NCBI GenBank assembly: GCA_023459335.1
Contig: JAEWUO010000018.1
Coordinates: 37,214 to 101,213 of the forward strand
Length of the DNA: 64,000 bases
Source: Bacillota bacterium
GTDB lineage: Bacteria > Bacillota > Clostridia > Christensenellales > CAG-138
Direction of reading: 5' to 3'
Below the pieces are notes generated by a model. It made no database searches. It worked only from the letters and a program-made list of their open reading frames with translations, and was not told the DNA's origin. This document shows positions 39,380-48,217 of this stretch, piece after piece. The translations under genes were made by a program, and so were the position numbers. Positions within the stretch are counted from its first letter, which is position 1, and every line of letters starts with the position of its first letter.

Positions 39380-40802
39380 CAGGAAAAAAATCCGGCTCTT
39401 CGCGCTCATTCTGACGCTTGCGCTCGCGCTGGGCGCGCTTCCGCTTGCGGCTGCGCTGGCGGACGGCGAGGTGGTTTTGTACACCGGCTCGGATACGGCC
39501 GACCCGATCGTGGACGGCCGCGAAACTAATTATCTGCAGACGCCGGCCGGACACGTCGGGGATACGATCAGCGTATATGTGCCAATTAAGAATACGGCGG
39601 GCGCGGCGATCACGGACGTTTCCTGCTCGCTCGCCGTCTCCGACGACATCACCAAGTACCCCTTTGAAAAACCGGATGCTTCTAAAACGGCTCTGGATTG
39701 GAAAGCATACCAGAAGGTCAGCGGCGGCGTACTTGTCGCATGGAGCGGCGATTCGCTCGGCAGCGGGGAACACGCCTATTTCAAGCTTGACGTGACGTTT
39801 GCCACCGGCGCATCGCAGGGTTATTACCAGGTTCCCTTTACGGTTACCTGCAACGGGGGCGCAACTTCCACCGTAAACGTCACCGTCTATTGCCGCGGCA
39901 TCGACACCACCGGCGGCTCGAGCGGAGGCGGCGGCAGCACCTACCGCAGCAAGCCGAAGGTCATCATCGAATCCTACGAGTTCATGCAGGATCCGATCTA
40001 CGCCGGCGATACCGTCCAGCTGCGGCTCGTCATCGCCAACACCTCGACCACCGAAGCGGTCACGAACCTCCAGCTCGACTACTCGAACGAAGCTGGCGCC
40101 ATCCTGCCCGCGCCGGGGGGATCGAGCAGCATCTATCTCGGCAAGATCGATAAAAACGGCGTACGCGCGCTGACCGTAGAACTTATAATCGCGCCGGACG
40201 CGGAAGCCAAAAGCCAGGTCCTCGCCATCACGCTCTCCTATGAGGGAACGAAAAACCGCAGCGATTTCGAGGAGAAAGCCTCCGTCAGCGTTCCCGTGCT
40301 GCAGAAGGCGCGCGTGCGCATCAACGATCCCATCGTTTACGACGACGCGTGGGTCGGCAGCAGCGTCTCCGTAGGCGTGACGCTCTATAACCTCGGCAAG
40401 TCCACGCTTTATAACTGCATGGTGGACGTGGTCGGCGACGGGCTTACGCTGGAGGAAACCTATTTCGGCGGCAACGTCGCCTCCGGCGCGACCATGCGCG
40501 CCGACCTGAACGTTACCCCGTCCGTCGGCGGCGAGCTGGACGCGAAAGTACGCGTCGCCTATGAGGACGTTTACGGCAACCCGACGGAAGAGCTGCTGCC
40601 GCTCAAGATGGTCGTCAACGAAGACATGCCGTCCGACATGGCGTCCCCAGGCAACGGCATGGAAGCGCCGGGCGACAAACCGGCGAGCGCGCACATCGGC
40701 TGGATCTTCTGGACGCTCGGCGGGCTGGCCGCGGCGACGGGCCTCGTCTTCCTCGGCATCAAGCTCAAGAAAAAGCGTGAACAAGCGCTCGAGGACCTGT
40801 AA
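39372..40802 (+). CDS. Exported CARDB-like protein with C-terminal membrane anchor
   Basis: A 476-residue extracytoplasmic protein: signal peptide (residues 1-31), beta-rich domain to about 175, a Gly/Ser linker (GGSSGGGGS), two or more CARDB/S-layer-like immunoglobulin-type repeats (about 190-410), and a single membrane span (IFWTLGGLAAATGLVFLGI) before a basic tail. It sits between the ATPase and the MacB-like permease with overlap or close spacing, so it is probably a periplasmic-side adaptor of that transporter, like the membrane-fusion partner in Gram-negative systems but of different fold. No named family fits fully. Confidence 0.75.
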   Translation: MRNRKKIRLFALILTLALALGALPLAAALADGEVVLYTGSDTADPIVDGRETNYLQTPAGHVGDTISVYVPIKNTAGAAITDVSCSLAVSDDITKYPFEKPDASKTALDWKAYQKVSGGVLVAWSGDSLGSGEHAYFKLDVTFATGASQGYYQVPFTVTCNGGATSTVNVTVYCRGIDTTGGSSGGGGSTYRSKPKVIIESYEFMQDPIYAGDTVQLRLVIANTSTTEAVTNLQLDYSNEAGAILPAPGGSSSIYLGKIDKNGVRALTVELIIAPDAEAKSQVLAITLSYEGTKNRSDFEEKASVSVPVLQKARVRINDPIVYDDAWVGSSVSVGVTLYNLGKSTLYNCMVDVVGDGLTLEETYFGGNVASGATMRADLNVTPSVGGELDAKVRVAYEDVYGNPTEELLPLKMVVNEDMPSDMASPGNGMEAPGDKPASAHIGWIFWTLGGLAAATGLVFLGIKLKKKREQALEDL

Positions 40803-40836
40803 GCATCCGGCGATTTGAAGCGCAACTGGAGGAAGA

Positions 40837-42150
40837 ATGAAGATCATCGATCTGCTGTCCACGGCGTTTTTAAACCTGTGGCGGCGTAAACTGCGGGCGT
40901 TTCTGACCGTGCTCGGCATGGTGATCGGCGTGGCGTCCATCGTCGTGATGGTGTCTCTCGGCATCGGCATCAAGCAGGCGACCATCGAGAGCTTTGCCGG
41001 AACGGGAAGCCTGACTACGATCCGCGTCAACTCCTGGTCCTATGTCAGCAACGGAAACGGCGGCGGCTCCTCCCGACAAACGGAGCTGAATAAAAAAGCA
41101 ATCTCGGAATTCAAGCGAATCTCCGGCGTGCAGGCCGTCATGCCGCTCGTTGAAACATACGGCATGCTCAAGAGCGGGCGGTACGCGGTGGACGCTTCCA
41201 TTCTGGGCGTTACAAAGGAGCAGGCGGAGCAGTTCGGCATCACGCTTGCACAGGGCGAGCTGCCCGGCGAAGGGAGCTCCACCACCTATGAAATCGCGCT
41301 CGGCGCCTGGACGCTGCAGAGCTTTTATAGCCCGGACAACTACCGGCAGGCGCTCGATAAAAAGGGCAATCCGAAGGTGACGACGGCGTCGCGCATGGAG
41401 CTGACCTTTGATTACCGCAACATCTTCACGCAAATGAGCATGGTTGTGACGGGCGACAGCGGAGGCGAAGAGGAAAAGCCCCCGGGCGATTTCTATAAGC
41501 TCAAGGTCACCGGCGTTATGGACCAGGACAATAACGATTTTTCTTATTATTGCCTCATGGACGCAACCGCGCTCGAAAAGCTCGCCAAAGCGAATAAGGA
41601 CTACATAAACTTCAATGCGGGCAAGTATCAGACCGTCCTCGTCAAGTGCGCGGACATCGAGGACGTTAAAACCGTGAAAAACGCGATTTCGGACATGGGT
41701 TACGGCACCTACAGTCTGGTGGACGCGGTGGAGATGGCCGAGGAGAGCACGAAGAACGTGCAGTATCTGCTCGGTGCCATCGGCGGGGTCGCGCTCCTTG
41801 TCGCGGCCATCGGCATCATGAACACGATGATGATGAGCATCTTCGAGCGCACGAAGGAAATCGGCATCATCAAGGTGCTCGGCTGCCGCATCGACAACAT
41901 CGCGGGGCTTTTCCTCGCGGAGTCCGCGTATATCGGCCTCTTCGGCGGCGCACTGGGGCTGGGACTGAGCTTCGGCATCTCGGTGCTGCTCAATCAGCTC
42001 CTCGCGAGTTCCGGCCTTCGCAGCATCATCCCCGCATATCTCGCATTCGGCGCGGTCGGGTTCTCGATCATCGTCGCGCTCGCCGCGGGCATGTATCCCG
42101 CCATCCGCGCGATGAAGCTATCTCCTCTCGCGGCCATCCGAAACGAATAA
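40837..42150 (+). CDS. MacB-like ABC transporter permease
   Basis: A 437-residue permease with the MacB topology: span 1 (RAFLTVLGMVIGVASIVVMVS, about 20-40), a large outside domain (about 45-310), then three C-terminal spans with the FtsX domain motif IGIMNTMMMSIFERTKEIGIIKVLG. It works with the ATPase at 38624; the exported protein between them may deliver or receive substrate. The start has TGGAGGAAG upstream. A hairpin terminator follows. Substrate is unknown; macrolide export or lipoprotein and peptide handling are family possibilities. Confidence 0.9.
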   Translation: MKIIDLLSTAFLNLWRRKLRAFLTVLGMVIGVASIVVMVSLGIGIKQATIESFAGTGSLTTIRVNSWSYVSNGNGGGSSRQTELNKKAISEFKRISGVQAVMPLVETYGMLKSGRYAVDASILGVTKEQAEQFGITLAQGELPGEGSSTTYEIALGAWTLQSFYSPDNYRQALDKKGNPKVTTASRMELTFDYRNIFTQMSMVVTGDSGGEEEKPPGDFYKLKVTGVMDQDNNDFSYYCLMDATALEKLAKANKDYINFNAGKYQTVLVKCADIEDVKTVKNAISDMGYGTYSLVDAVEMAEESTKNVQYLLGAIGGVALLVAAIGIMNTMMMSIFERTKEIGIIKVLGCRIDNIAGLFLAESAYIGLFGGALGLGLSFGISVLLNQLLASSGLRSIIPAYLAFGAVGFSIIVALAAGMYPAIRAMKLSPLAAIRNE

Positions 42151-42165
42151 TGCGCCCGTATCCTT

Positions 42166-42192
42166 CACTCCCGCGCAGGCGGGAGTTTTGTT
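42166..42192 (+). terminator. Terminator of the ABC operon
   Basis: ACTCCCGC / GCGGGAGT stem with a CAG-type loop, then TTTTGTTTTG. Confidence 0.8.
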
Positions 42193-42256
42193 TTGAATCG
42201 AAAGCGAACGGACCGACCGGATTGGTCTTAGGATTCCAGGCTCTTTAAAATTCGCT

Positions 42257-42285
42257 TTGCGTTTTTACTATGCAACACGTATAAT
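42257..42285 (+). promoter_or_regulatory. Promoter of the cyclase gene
   Basis: TTGCGT (42257-42262), 17-bp spacer, TATAAT (42280-42285). Confidence 0.7.
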
Positions 42286-42335
42286 GGGTTTTGCCGCCTA
42301 AAAAAGCGGGCGGCACGATAAGGATAACAGCATCG

Positions 42336-42908
42336 ATGAAGATTTACGATATTTCACGGGATCTGATCAAGGCTCTGCCCTATCCCGGAGACGAACCGCC
42401 GCGCCTTCGAGCGATCCACCGAATGAAAGATGGAGAAAAATACAACCTCTCCCGTCTCGAAACGAGCATGCACGCAGGTACGCACGTAGACGCGCCGCTG
42501 CACTTCATTGCGGACGGGAAGGACGTCGCGTCCCTGCCGCTTGAACACTTCGTAGGCGAGTGCGTAGTGCTCACTGTGCCGAAAACACCGCTTGACTCGA
42601 TGTATTTCATGAAACGGCCCTTCGCGCCGCGCATCCTGCTGCACGGCAAAGGACAGCTCACCGAGAGCGCGATCGGCTACCTCTTTAATCGCGGATGCAT
42701 ACTCATCGGTACGGACAGCCAGTCGATCGGCTCGTATTCGGACGAACTCTCGACGCACGCCGCGCTGCTGGGGTACGGCGTCGCCGTGCTGGAAAACCTC
42801 GAATTGAGGAACGTGCCGGACGGTTGGTATACGCTCTGCTCCGCTCCCCTGAAAGTCTCCGGCGCGGAAGGCGCGCCCTGCAGGGCGATATTAATCTCGC
42901 AGGAATAA
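42336..42908 (+). CDS. Cyclase family protein (kynurenine formamidase-like)
   Basis: A 190-residue metal-dependent hydrolase of the cyclase/KynB family. The signature SMHAGTHVDAPLHF (HxGTHxDxPxH, about 46-59) supplies zinc ligands, and a later Asp/His region (GTDSQSIG) matches the family. Members hydrolyse formylkynurenine, isatin or related amides; there is no tryptophan-degradation context here, so the substrate is open. ATG 42336 is chosen because the conserved KIYDISRDL begins right there. Monocistronic: own promoter and terminator. Confidence 0.82.
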   Translation: MKIYDISRDLIKALPYPGDEPPRLRAIHRMKDGEKYNLSRLETSMHAGTHVDAPLHFIADGKDVASLPLEHFVGECVVLTVPKTPLDSMYFMKRPFAPRILLHGKGQLTESAIGYLFNRGCILIGTDSQSIGSYSDELSTHAALLGYGVAVLENLELRNVPDGWYTLCSAPLKVSGAEGAPCRAILISQE

Positions 42909-42917
42909 TCCGGTTGC

Positions 42918-42946
42918 ACAAAACAGCGCCCAAGGGCGCTGTTTTT
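42918..42946. terminator. Bidirectional terminator
   Basis: AAAACAGCGCCC / GGGCGCTGTTTT stem with an AA loop. It ends the cyclase gene and the convergent DMT transporter. Confidence 0.88.
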
Positions 42947-42958
42947 ACGTTGATTTCA

Positions 42959-43861
42959 TCATTCCTTCGCCTGCGGTCTGTCGAACGTAGCAAAATACGC
43001 GCCCGCAGCCATCAGCGCCAGCGCCGCGAAAAACACCGGATCCGGCCGCTCTTTCAGCAGGATAAACGACAGCGCGCTGCCGATAAACGGGGCGGCGGCA
43101 TAGTATGCGCTGGTCTTTGCCGCGCCGAGCGTGCGCTGCGCGCGGATATAGCAGGCAATGCTCATACCATAAGCAAAGCAGCCGACGAGCATCGCAGAAA
43201 GGGCGCCGCTCCAGCCGGACGGACGTTCCCCGGACAACAACCCGATCGCCAGCGAGCACGCGCCGGAGCAGAGCCCTTTTACCATGACGATCATGATCGG
43301 ATTATGATCCGCCAGCTTTCTTGTACAATTGTTCTCCAGCCCCCAGCAGGCCGCAGCCAGCAGCACAAACAGCGAGCCCGCGGAGAACGCCAGCCCGCCC
43401 TTCGCGTCAAACGTCAGCAGGCAGCTTGCGCCGGTGATCAGAGCGAGAGCGAGCCATAAGCGGGATGGAATCGCCTCGCGAAACAAAAACAGCGCAAAGA
43501 GCGCAGTCGCCACGATTTCAAAGTTATTCAGCAGCGCGGCGCTGGACGCCGGAGAACTGCGCAGTCCAAAAAGCAGCAGCACGGGGGCGAGTACGTCCAG
43601 CAGAACCATGCCGCTCACGAACGGGATATCGCGCCGTGTAAACGTCCGTTCCGGTTTCGCGCCGTGTATTGCGCGTCCGAACAACAGCGCGGCGCCCGCG
43701 CCGACGCCCGCGCCGAGATACAGAAGGCCAGCCAGCAGAACCGGTGGCAAGCGCGTCAGCAGAACTTTTGACAACGGCGTTGAGCAGGCGTACAGCGCCG
43801 CCGCAGCGAGCGCAAACAGAACGGATCTGTCGTACTCCCCGTCAAGTCTTTTTAATTTCAT
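42959..43861 (-). CDS. DMT-superfamily (EamA) transporter
   Basis: A 300-residue membrane protein with ten predicted spans in two EamA repeats; the second half starts near LAFSAGSLFVLLAAACWGLENN. Such proteins export amino acids, metabolites or drugs. Its ATG overlaps the stop of the upstream class IV aminotransferase (ATGA), so both are made together. That coupling suggests export or import of an amino acid that the aminotransferase handles, perhaps a D-amino acid. The longer in-frame extension is rejected because it would run deep into the upstream gene. Confidence 0.85.
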   Translation of the reverse strand: MKLKRLDGEYDRSVLFALAAAALYACSTPLSKVLLTRLPPVLLAGLLYLGAGVGAGAALLFGRAIHGAKPERTFTRRDIPFVSGMVLLDVLAPVLLLFGLRSSPASSAALLNNFEIVATALFALFLFREAIPSRLWLALALITGASCLLTFDAKGGLAFSAGSLFVLLAAACWGLENNCTRKLADHNPIMIVMVKGLCSGACSLAIGLLSGERPSGWSGALSAMLVGCFAYGMSIACYIRAQRTLGAAKTSAYYAAAPFIGSALSFILLKERPDPVFFAALALMAAGAYFATFDRPQAKE

Positions 43862-44745
43862 CTTTCTGAATCCATGCCCGAATCGTTTACCGACCGAAAC
43901 GGCTCGCGATCCAGGCAATCATGGAAATACTCCCGGTACGCCCGCTGCAGCTTTCTTAAAAGCGGCTCATCCCGTCCGCAGACGGGCCTGCCTTCCAGCT
44001 CGCGGACGGGCAGGCCGTGCAGGCTTGTGCTCGTCACCATGAGTTCGTCCGAATCAAAGGCTTCCTCCAGCGTAAAAGCGGTCTCGTCCACGGGAACGTT
44101 GAGCCTCTTTGCGAGCATCAGAAAATGCGCCCTTGTTACCCCGGGGAGAATCTTTTCATCCGCGGGCGCGGTGCGCAAAACGCCGCCTTTCAGCATCAGC
44201 AGGTTGGAGCTGGAGCACTCCGTCACCACGCCGTTTTGGTGAAATACCGCTTCGCTGCAGCCGCGTTCCTTCGCGGCCTGCGCGGCGAGCACGCTCGGGA
44301 TCAGGTTCAGCGATTTGATGTTGCAGTGCCCCCAGCGCGTATCCGGCAGCGCGATGAGCCGCCGCCGCTCGGCCAAATCCGCCAGCGGCACCCCGCGGGA
44401 AAATATCATCAGGTTCGGTTCCGTTCCCTCCGGAAACGAATGAGTGCGCATAGCCGAACCGCGCGTCACCTGAAAATAGAGCTGCTGGGAGTCGCTGTTC
44501 ACGCGGTCCGCCGCTTCTTGCAATATGGCGGTAAGCGCGCCGTCCGTCATCGCAAACGGGATGCGCAGAAACGCGAGGCTCGCGCGAAAACGCGCCAGAT
44601 GTTCCGGCAGCGCGAAGAAACGGTGCCGCTCCACGCGCAGTGCTTCGTATACCCCGTCGCCGAAATAGACCCCGCGGTCGCAGGCCGGAATCATGAGCTG
44701 CTCGATGGGGGCGAACGTACCGTTATAATAACCGATATTTTCCAA
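43858..44745 (-). CDS. Class IV aminotransferase (D-amino-acid aminotransferase-like)
   Basis: A 295-residue PLP enzyme. The N-terminal DRGVYFGDGVYEALRV strand-loop, the PLP lysine in CNIKSLNLIPSVLAA and the TECSSSN loop define fold type IV (D-alanine transaminase, BcaT, aminodeoxychorismate lyase). The CNIKSLNL form and the YEALRV strand are closest to D-amino-acid transaminases. It starts at TTG 44745 with AAGG just upstream; a TTG start suggests modest expression. The coupled DMT exporter follows. BcaT or ADC lyase activity cannot be excluded from sequence. Confidence 0.82.
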   Translation of the reverse strand: MENIGYYNGTFAPIEQLMIPACDRGVYFGDGVYEALRVERHRFFALPEHLARFRASLAFLRIPFAMTDGALTAILQEAADRVNSDSQQLYFQVTRGSAMRTHSFPEGTEPNLMIFSRGVPLADLAERRRLIALPDTRWGHCNIKSLNLIPSVLAAQAAKERGCSEAVFHQNGVVTECSSSNLLMLKGGVLRTAPADEKILPGVTRAHFLMLAKRLNVPVDETAFTLEEAFDSDELMVTSTSLHGLPVRELEGRPVCGRDEPLLRKLQRAYREYFHDCLDREPFRSVNDSGMDSER

Positions 44746-44863
44746 TTGGCCTTACCAGCCTTTCCTGCGGCGCAATCCGGATTGTTTCCAAAAACGCCTT
44801 ATTTTAGATGCGGAAAAAGTCCTGTTTCCGCGGTTTTTCAAGCGTTCGCCGGGGTGCGCGAAA

Positions 44864-44892
44864 TTGACTTCCCCCCGAAATTGCTGTACCAT
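44864..44892 (+). promoter_or_regulatory. Promoter of the cohesin-DUF3048 operon
   Basis: TTGACT (44864-44869), 17-bp spacer, TACCAT (44887-44892), with a run of ATATAT after it. Confidence 0.5.
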
Positions 44893-44926
44893 ATATATTA
44901 CAGTTTTTCCCGAAGGGATGCAACGA

Positions 44927-45664
44927 ATGAAACGAACGCTTCTTTTTCTTCCGGTGCTGCTTCTTGCCGTCATGCTTCTCATACCGGCGCAGGCGCGCGC
45001 CGAAGAGGGAAGCGTTTTCATTCGCGTTGAAACGGCTGAAGGGACGGCCGGTCAGGAAACCGACCTGACCGTCACGCTCGAAAACTGCGCGGGTGTGGAT
45101 TCCGTGCAATTCGATCTCAACTACGACGCCGCGGCGCTTCAGGTCGTCTCCATGACACCCGGAGACCTCTTTCATGCCGAATATACGGTCGCGAACCTCG
45201 ACGAACCGGGACGCGTGCGCATCGCATGCGCCAGCGCGCTCGGCATCGGCGACGCTGGCAGGCTGTTGATCCTGCGCTTCCGCGCGCTGACGGACGCGGG
45301 CAGCGCTGTTACGATCACCAACGGCATCGTCACGCGCGTCGACGCGGATTATAACCAGACCGCCGCATATGTTACGATCGAAAACGGCGGCATCACGATC
45401 GGCGGTGCACCGCTTCCCGAAGCCGCGGTAACACCGTGGGTCCCGGAAACGCCGGCGCCCACCCCGACGCCCGTGCCGACGCCCACCCTGACGCCCATGC
45501 CGACGCAGACGGCGGTGCCTGCAGAGATTTCCACGCTGGAGCAGCAGCAATCAAATGCCGCACAGACGGCCATCCCGACCGCGGCTTACTTTATCGCCGG
45601 CGGGCTGGTGCTCATCATCATCCTCATCGTATCCATCGCCGCGGCGAAACGCAAACGCGGCTGA
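44927..45664 (+). CDS. Surface-anchored cohesin-domain protein
   Basis: A 245-residue exported protein: signal peptide (1-25, ending AQARA), one cohesin-like beta-sandwich (about 28-165; VDSVQFDLNYDAAALQV and the GRLLILRFRAL strand), a Pro/Thr linker of about 30 residues (PTPTPVPTPTLTP), and a C-terminal span (AAYFIAGGLVLIIILIVSI) with a KRKRG stop-transfer tail. Cohesins bind dockerins in cellulosomes, but isolated cohesin domains also occur in other surface proteins, and no dockerin is seen here. ATG 44927 is chosen, 9 bp after AAGGG. Two DUF3048 lipoproteins follow. Confidence 0.8.
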   Translation: MKRTLLFLPVLLLAVMLLIPAQARAEEGSVFIRVETAEGTAGQETDLTVTLENCAGVDSVQFDLNYDAAALQVVSMTPGDLFHAEYTVANLDEPGRVRIACASALGIGDAGRLLILRFRALTDAGSAVTITNGIVTRVDADYNQTAAYVTIENGGITIGGAPLPEAAVTPWVPETPAPTPTPVPTPTLTPMPTQTAVPAEISTLEQQQSNAAQTAIPTAAYFIAGGLVLIIILIVSIAAAKRKRG

Positions 45665-45707
45665 ATAGAAGCGGAATGCAAATCTACTCCTGAAAGGACG
45701 CAAAGCT

Positions 45708-46925
45708 ATGTCTTTGAATCAACAAGGCGGTATTTCCCGCGCGGCTCGTCTGTTCACCGCTGCGGTGACGATTACCCTTGCGGTTTTCCTGTGCGGCTGC
45801 TCGATCCTTCCCACGCCCGCACCTGCGGCCGCGACGCCAACACCTGTCGAAGCGACGCCCGTCGTGACCGCGGCCCCCTCGCCGACGCCCACCGCGACGC
45901 CGATCCCGACGCCAACGCCCACGCCGGAGCCGCAAAACCGCTCCCAGACGTCCGGCCGCGTGATCCCCGAAGGAACACCGAGCAAAGTGTTCATCATGTC
46001 CATCGACAACGCGGACGGCGCAAAACCCCAGACCTCGCTGATGGAAGCGGACATTATTTACGAGTTTCTCGTCGAGTCAGCCATCACGCGGTTTCAGGTC
46101 GTGTTCAACGACACCTATCCGCTCTATGCCGGTCCTCTGCGTTCCACACGTTACTATTTCATCGATCTGGCGCACGAGTGGGACTGCATGTACCTGCACG
46201 AAGGGTATGTGCTGCTCGACTCCCCGTACCGCCGCATACCAAGAAAACTCATCTCTCTCTATCTGCCGAGCGGCGATTTCCCTGGCTACAGCGCGACTTT
46301 CAGCCTGAAGAAAGGCGGATATGGCGATTTTGAAGCAAAAAACGGCTACAAGTTCCGCGCGCCGGAAACGGGACGAGCGGATGTGCATTCGCTGTACTAC
46401 CGCGTCGCAGCGCTGGTGAATCGATATTTCAAGGATTATGAATCCAAGGTTTGCCAGCGGTTCAACTTTATGGAGAACGTGTCCTACGAAAACGGAGAAG
46501 CGTTTACCACTGTTTCCCTGCCGTTTGATAACAAAACCAATCCGCAATGGATTCAGTTTACCTACGATTCGGCGGCCAACCGCCTCAACCGCAGCGAAAA
46601 CGGCGAACCATTCATAACGCGCACGCTCTCCGCCGACGGGACTACTTTCGACCCCGTGCAGATGAACGTACAGAATCTCATCATACAGTATGTCGATTAC
46701 GGCTCGGTCAAGGGCGATGCCAAGCACCGCCGCACCTGCGAGCTCATCGGAACCGGCGATTGCGATTATTTCATCAACGGCCAGCACGTGACCGGCACCT
46801 GGTCGCGGCCGAGCGAGGACGATTACACCTCCTATTTCCTGGACGACGGTTCCCTCGTCATACTCGAACCGGGCAATACCTGGATCGCCGTACACCCGTC
46901 GGATAACCGGGCGACGATTGATTAG
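45708..46925 (+). CDS. DUF3048 lipoprotein (YerB-like), first copy
   Basis: A 405-residue lipoprotein. Lipobox VFLCGC ends the signal peptide; a Pro/Thr/Ala linker (TPTPTPEP) follows and then the two-part DUF3048 domain: IMSIDNADGAKPQTSLMEADIIYEF near residue 95, RFQVVFNDTYPLYAGPLRS near 127, and the C-part with GTWSRPSEDDYTSYFLDDG near 370. The family includes B. subtilis YerB and has no proven activity; an envelope role is likely. TGAAAGGACG precedes the ATG. A paralogue overlaps its end by 8 bp. Confidence 0.85.
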   Translation: MSLNQQGGISRAARLFTAAVTITLAVFLCGCSILPTPAPAAATPTPVEATPVVTAAPSPTPTATPIPTPTPTPEPQNRSQTSGRVIPEGTPSKVFIMSIDNADGAKPQTSLMEADIIYEFLVESAITRFQVVFNDTYPLYAGPLRSTRYYFIDLAHEWDCMYLHEGYVLLDSPYRRIPRKLISLYLPSGDFPGYSATFSLKKGGYGDFEAKNGYKFRAPETGRADVHSLYYRVAALVNRYFKDYESKVCQRFNFMENVSYENGEAFTTVSLPFDNKTNPQWIQFTYDSAANRLNRSENGEPFITRTLSADGTTFDPVQMNVQNLIIQYVDYGSVKGDAKHRRTCELIGTGDCDYFINGQHVTGTWSRPSEDDYTSYFLDDGSLVILEPGNTWIAVHPSDNRATID

Positions 46926-48159
46926 CAGCGCGCAAAACCGAATCGGCGCCTTTCTGCGCAGGCGAATTTTTTCCCTGTTTGCGGCGGTTTTTCTGCTGTT
47001 TTTCTCCGGCTGTTCCGTCGTGGATACACTGATGGACAGCTCCGCCGGGCAGGACGACGCATATGACAACACCGCAGTTGTGGTCGTTACCGACTCCGCC
47101 GCGCAGGCCACCGTGCCAGCGGAACCGCAACCGGAGGGAACGCCGTCCGCCGACACGGCGGCGACGCCGGAAGCCTCCGAAGAAGAGGCGGTTCCCGAAA
47201 ACGAAGACGTTTCCACGACGACGGGACGGCCGCTGCCGGAGGGATCGGTCTACCGCCCCGTTCTCGTGGTGGTGGACAACGCGGCGCAGGCGCGCCCGCA
47301 GACCGCGTTGATGCTCGCGGACATCGTCTACGAATTCCCGCTCGACCGCACCGACCACGGCACGCGTTACCTCGCGGTGTTTTCGGACGTGCTGCCGGAA
47401 CGCGTCGGACCCGTGTGTACCTCGCGCGCCTATCTGGCCGACACCGCGCTCGAATGGGGCGGGCTCTATGTATCCCTGGGCGAACCGGAGCTCGCGGGCG
47501 CGAATTACCCAGTGCTTTCAGAGAGCGGCGTGCGATTCCGCGTGGAAAACGGGAACGATGCGGCGGATTATTTTTACCGTGATAAGACGATCACCGCCAT
47601 TGAGGAACATACGCTTTTCTTTAAACTGCGTTCGTACGCCGAAGCGAAGTATAATTTCAGCGTCGTTTCAAACGCCAGCCGGTTCACGTTTGAACACGGT
47701 GTTACATACGAAAAAGGCAAGCCGATTGTCAGCGTAGGCGTCCCGTTTACCAGTTCGGATCCCGAACGCGTGCTGTTTACCTACGATCCGGCGCGAAACC
47801 TGCTGTTGCGCAGCGATAAAAACTCCAAAAACGTACTTGGCGAGAGCAAATCCCTCACGCCGACGGACGGCGTGCTCGGTTATGAAAACGAATCGATCGC
47901 CGTCCAGAACCTCATCGTGCAGTTCGTCCGCGTCTCTTCCTACGATTCCAATTACCGCAGCATATCGGTAGTCGGCGACGGAGACTGCATGTACTTCGTC
48001 AACGGCCGCGCGATCTCCGGCAGCTGGAGCAGACCGTCCAGCGGCGAACCGACGGAATATAAACTCTACGACGGCTCGCCCCTGCGCCTTGAGCCGGGCA
48101 CGACGTGGATTATGATGATGCCGAGCACGCGCGATATCAAGGTCCGGTATTCAAACTAA
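46918..48159 (+). CDS. DUF3048 lipoprotein, second copy
   Basis: A 413-residue paralogue of the preceding gene: lipobox FFSGC, acidic Ala/Glu-rich linker, then DUF3048 with VVVDNAAQARPQTALMLADIVYEF, RYLAVFSDVLPERVGPVCTS and SGSWSRPSSGEPTEYKLYDG. The only suitable start is TTG 46918, which overlaps the stop of the first copy by 8 bp; there is no clear ribosome site, so translation is probably coupled. Sequence identity between copies is concentrated at these motifs, indicating an old duplication. A terminator follows. Confidence 0.83.
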   Translation: MISSAQNRIGAFLRRRIFSLFAAVFLLFFSGCSVVDTLMDSSAGQDDAYDNTAVVVVTDSAAQATVPAEPQPEGTPSADTAATPEASEEEAVPENEDVSTTTGRPLPEGSVYRPVLVVVDNAAQARPQTALMLADIVYEFPLDRTDHGTRYLAVFSDVLPERVGPVCTSRAYLADTALEWGGLYVSLGEPELAGANYPVLSESGVRFRVENGNDAADYFYRDKTITAIEEHTLFFKLRSYAEAKYNFSVVSNASRFTFEHGVTYEKGKPIVSVGVPFTSSDPERVLFTYDPARNLLLRSDKNSKNVLGESKSLTPTDGVLGYENESIAVQNLIVQFVRVSSYDSNYRSISVVGDGDCMYFVNGRAISGSWSRPSSGEPTEYKLYDGSPLRLEPGTTWIMMMPSTRDIKVRYSN

Positions 48160-48175
48160 AGCGTCCGGCAAGAAT

Positions 48176-48206
48176 AAAACAGCGGGAGATCCCCGCTGTT
48201 TTTGAT
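48176..48206. terminator. Bidirectional terminator
   Basis: AAAACAGCGGGGA-type stem (AAACAGCGGG / CCCGCTGTTT) between the DUF3048 operon and the convergent MtnA-like gene. Confidence 0.85.
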
Positions 48207-48217
48207 CGGTCCGCCCG

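Noticed and set aside
39303..41030. 575-codon open frame on the minus strand
   Set aside because: It is antisense to the CARDB-like and permease genes, which have signal peptide, domains and ribosome sites. The frame is open only because of high GC at third positions.
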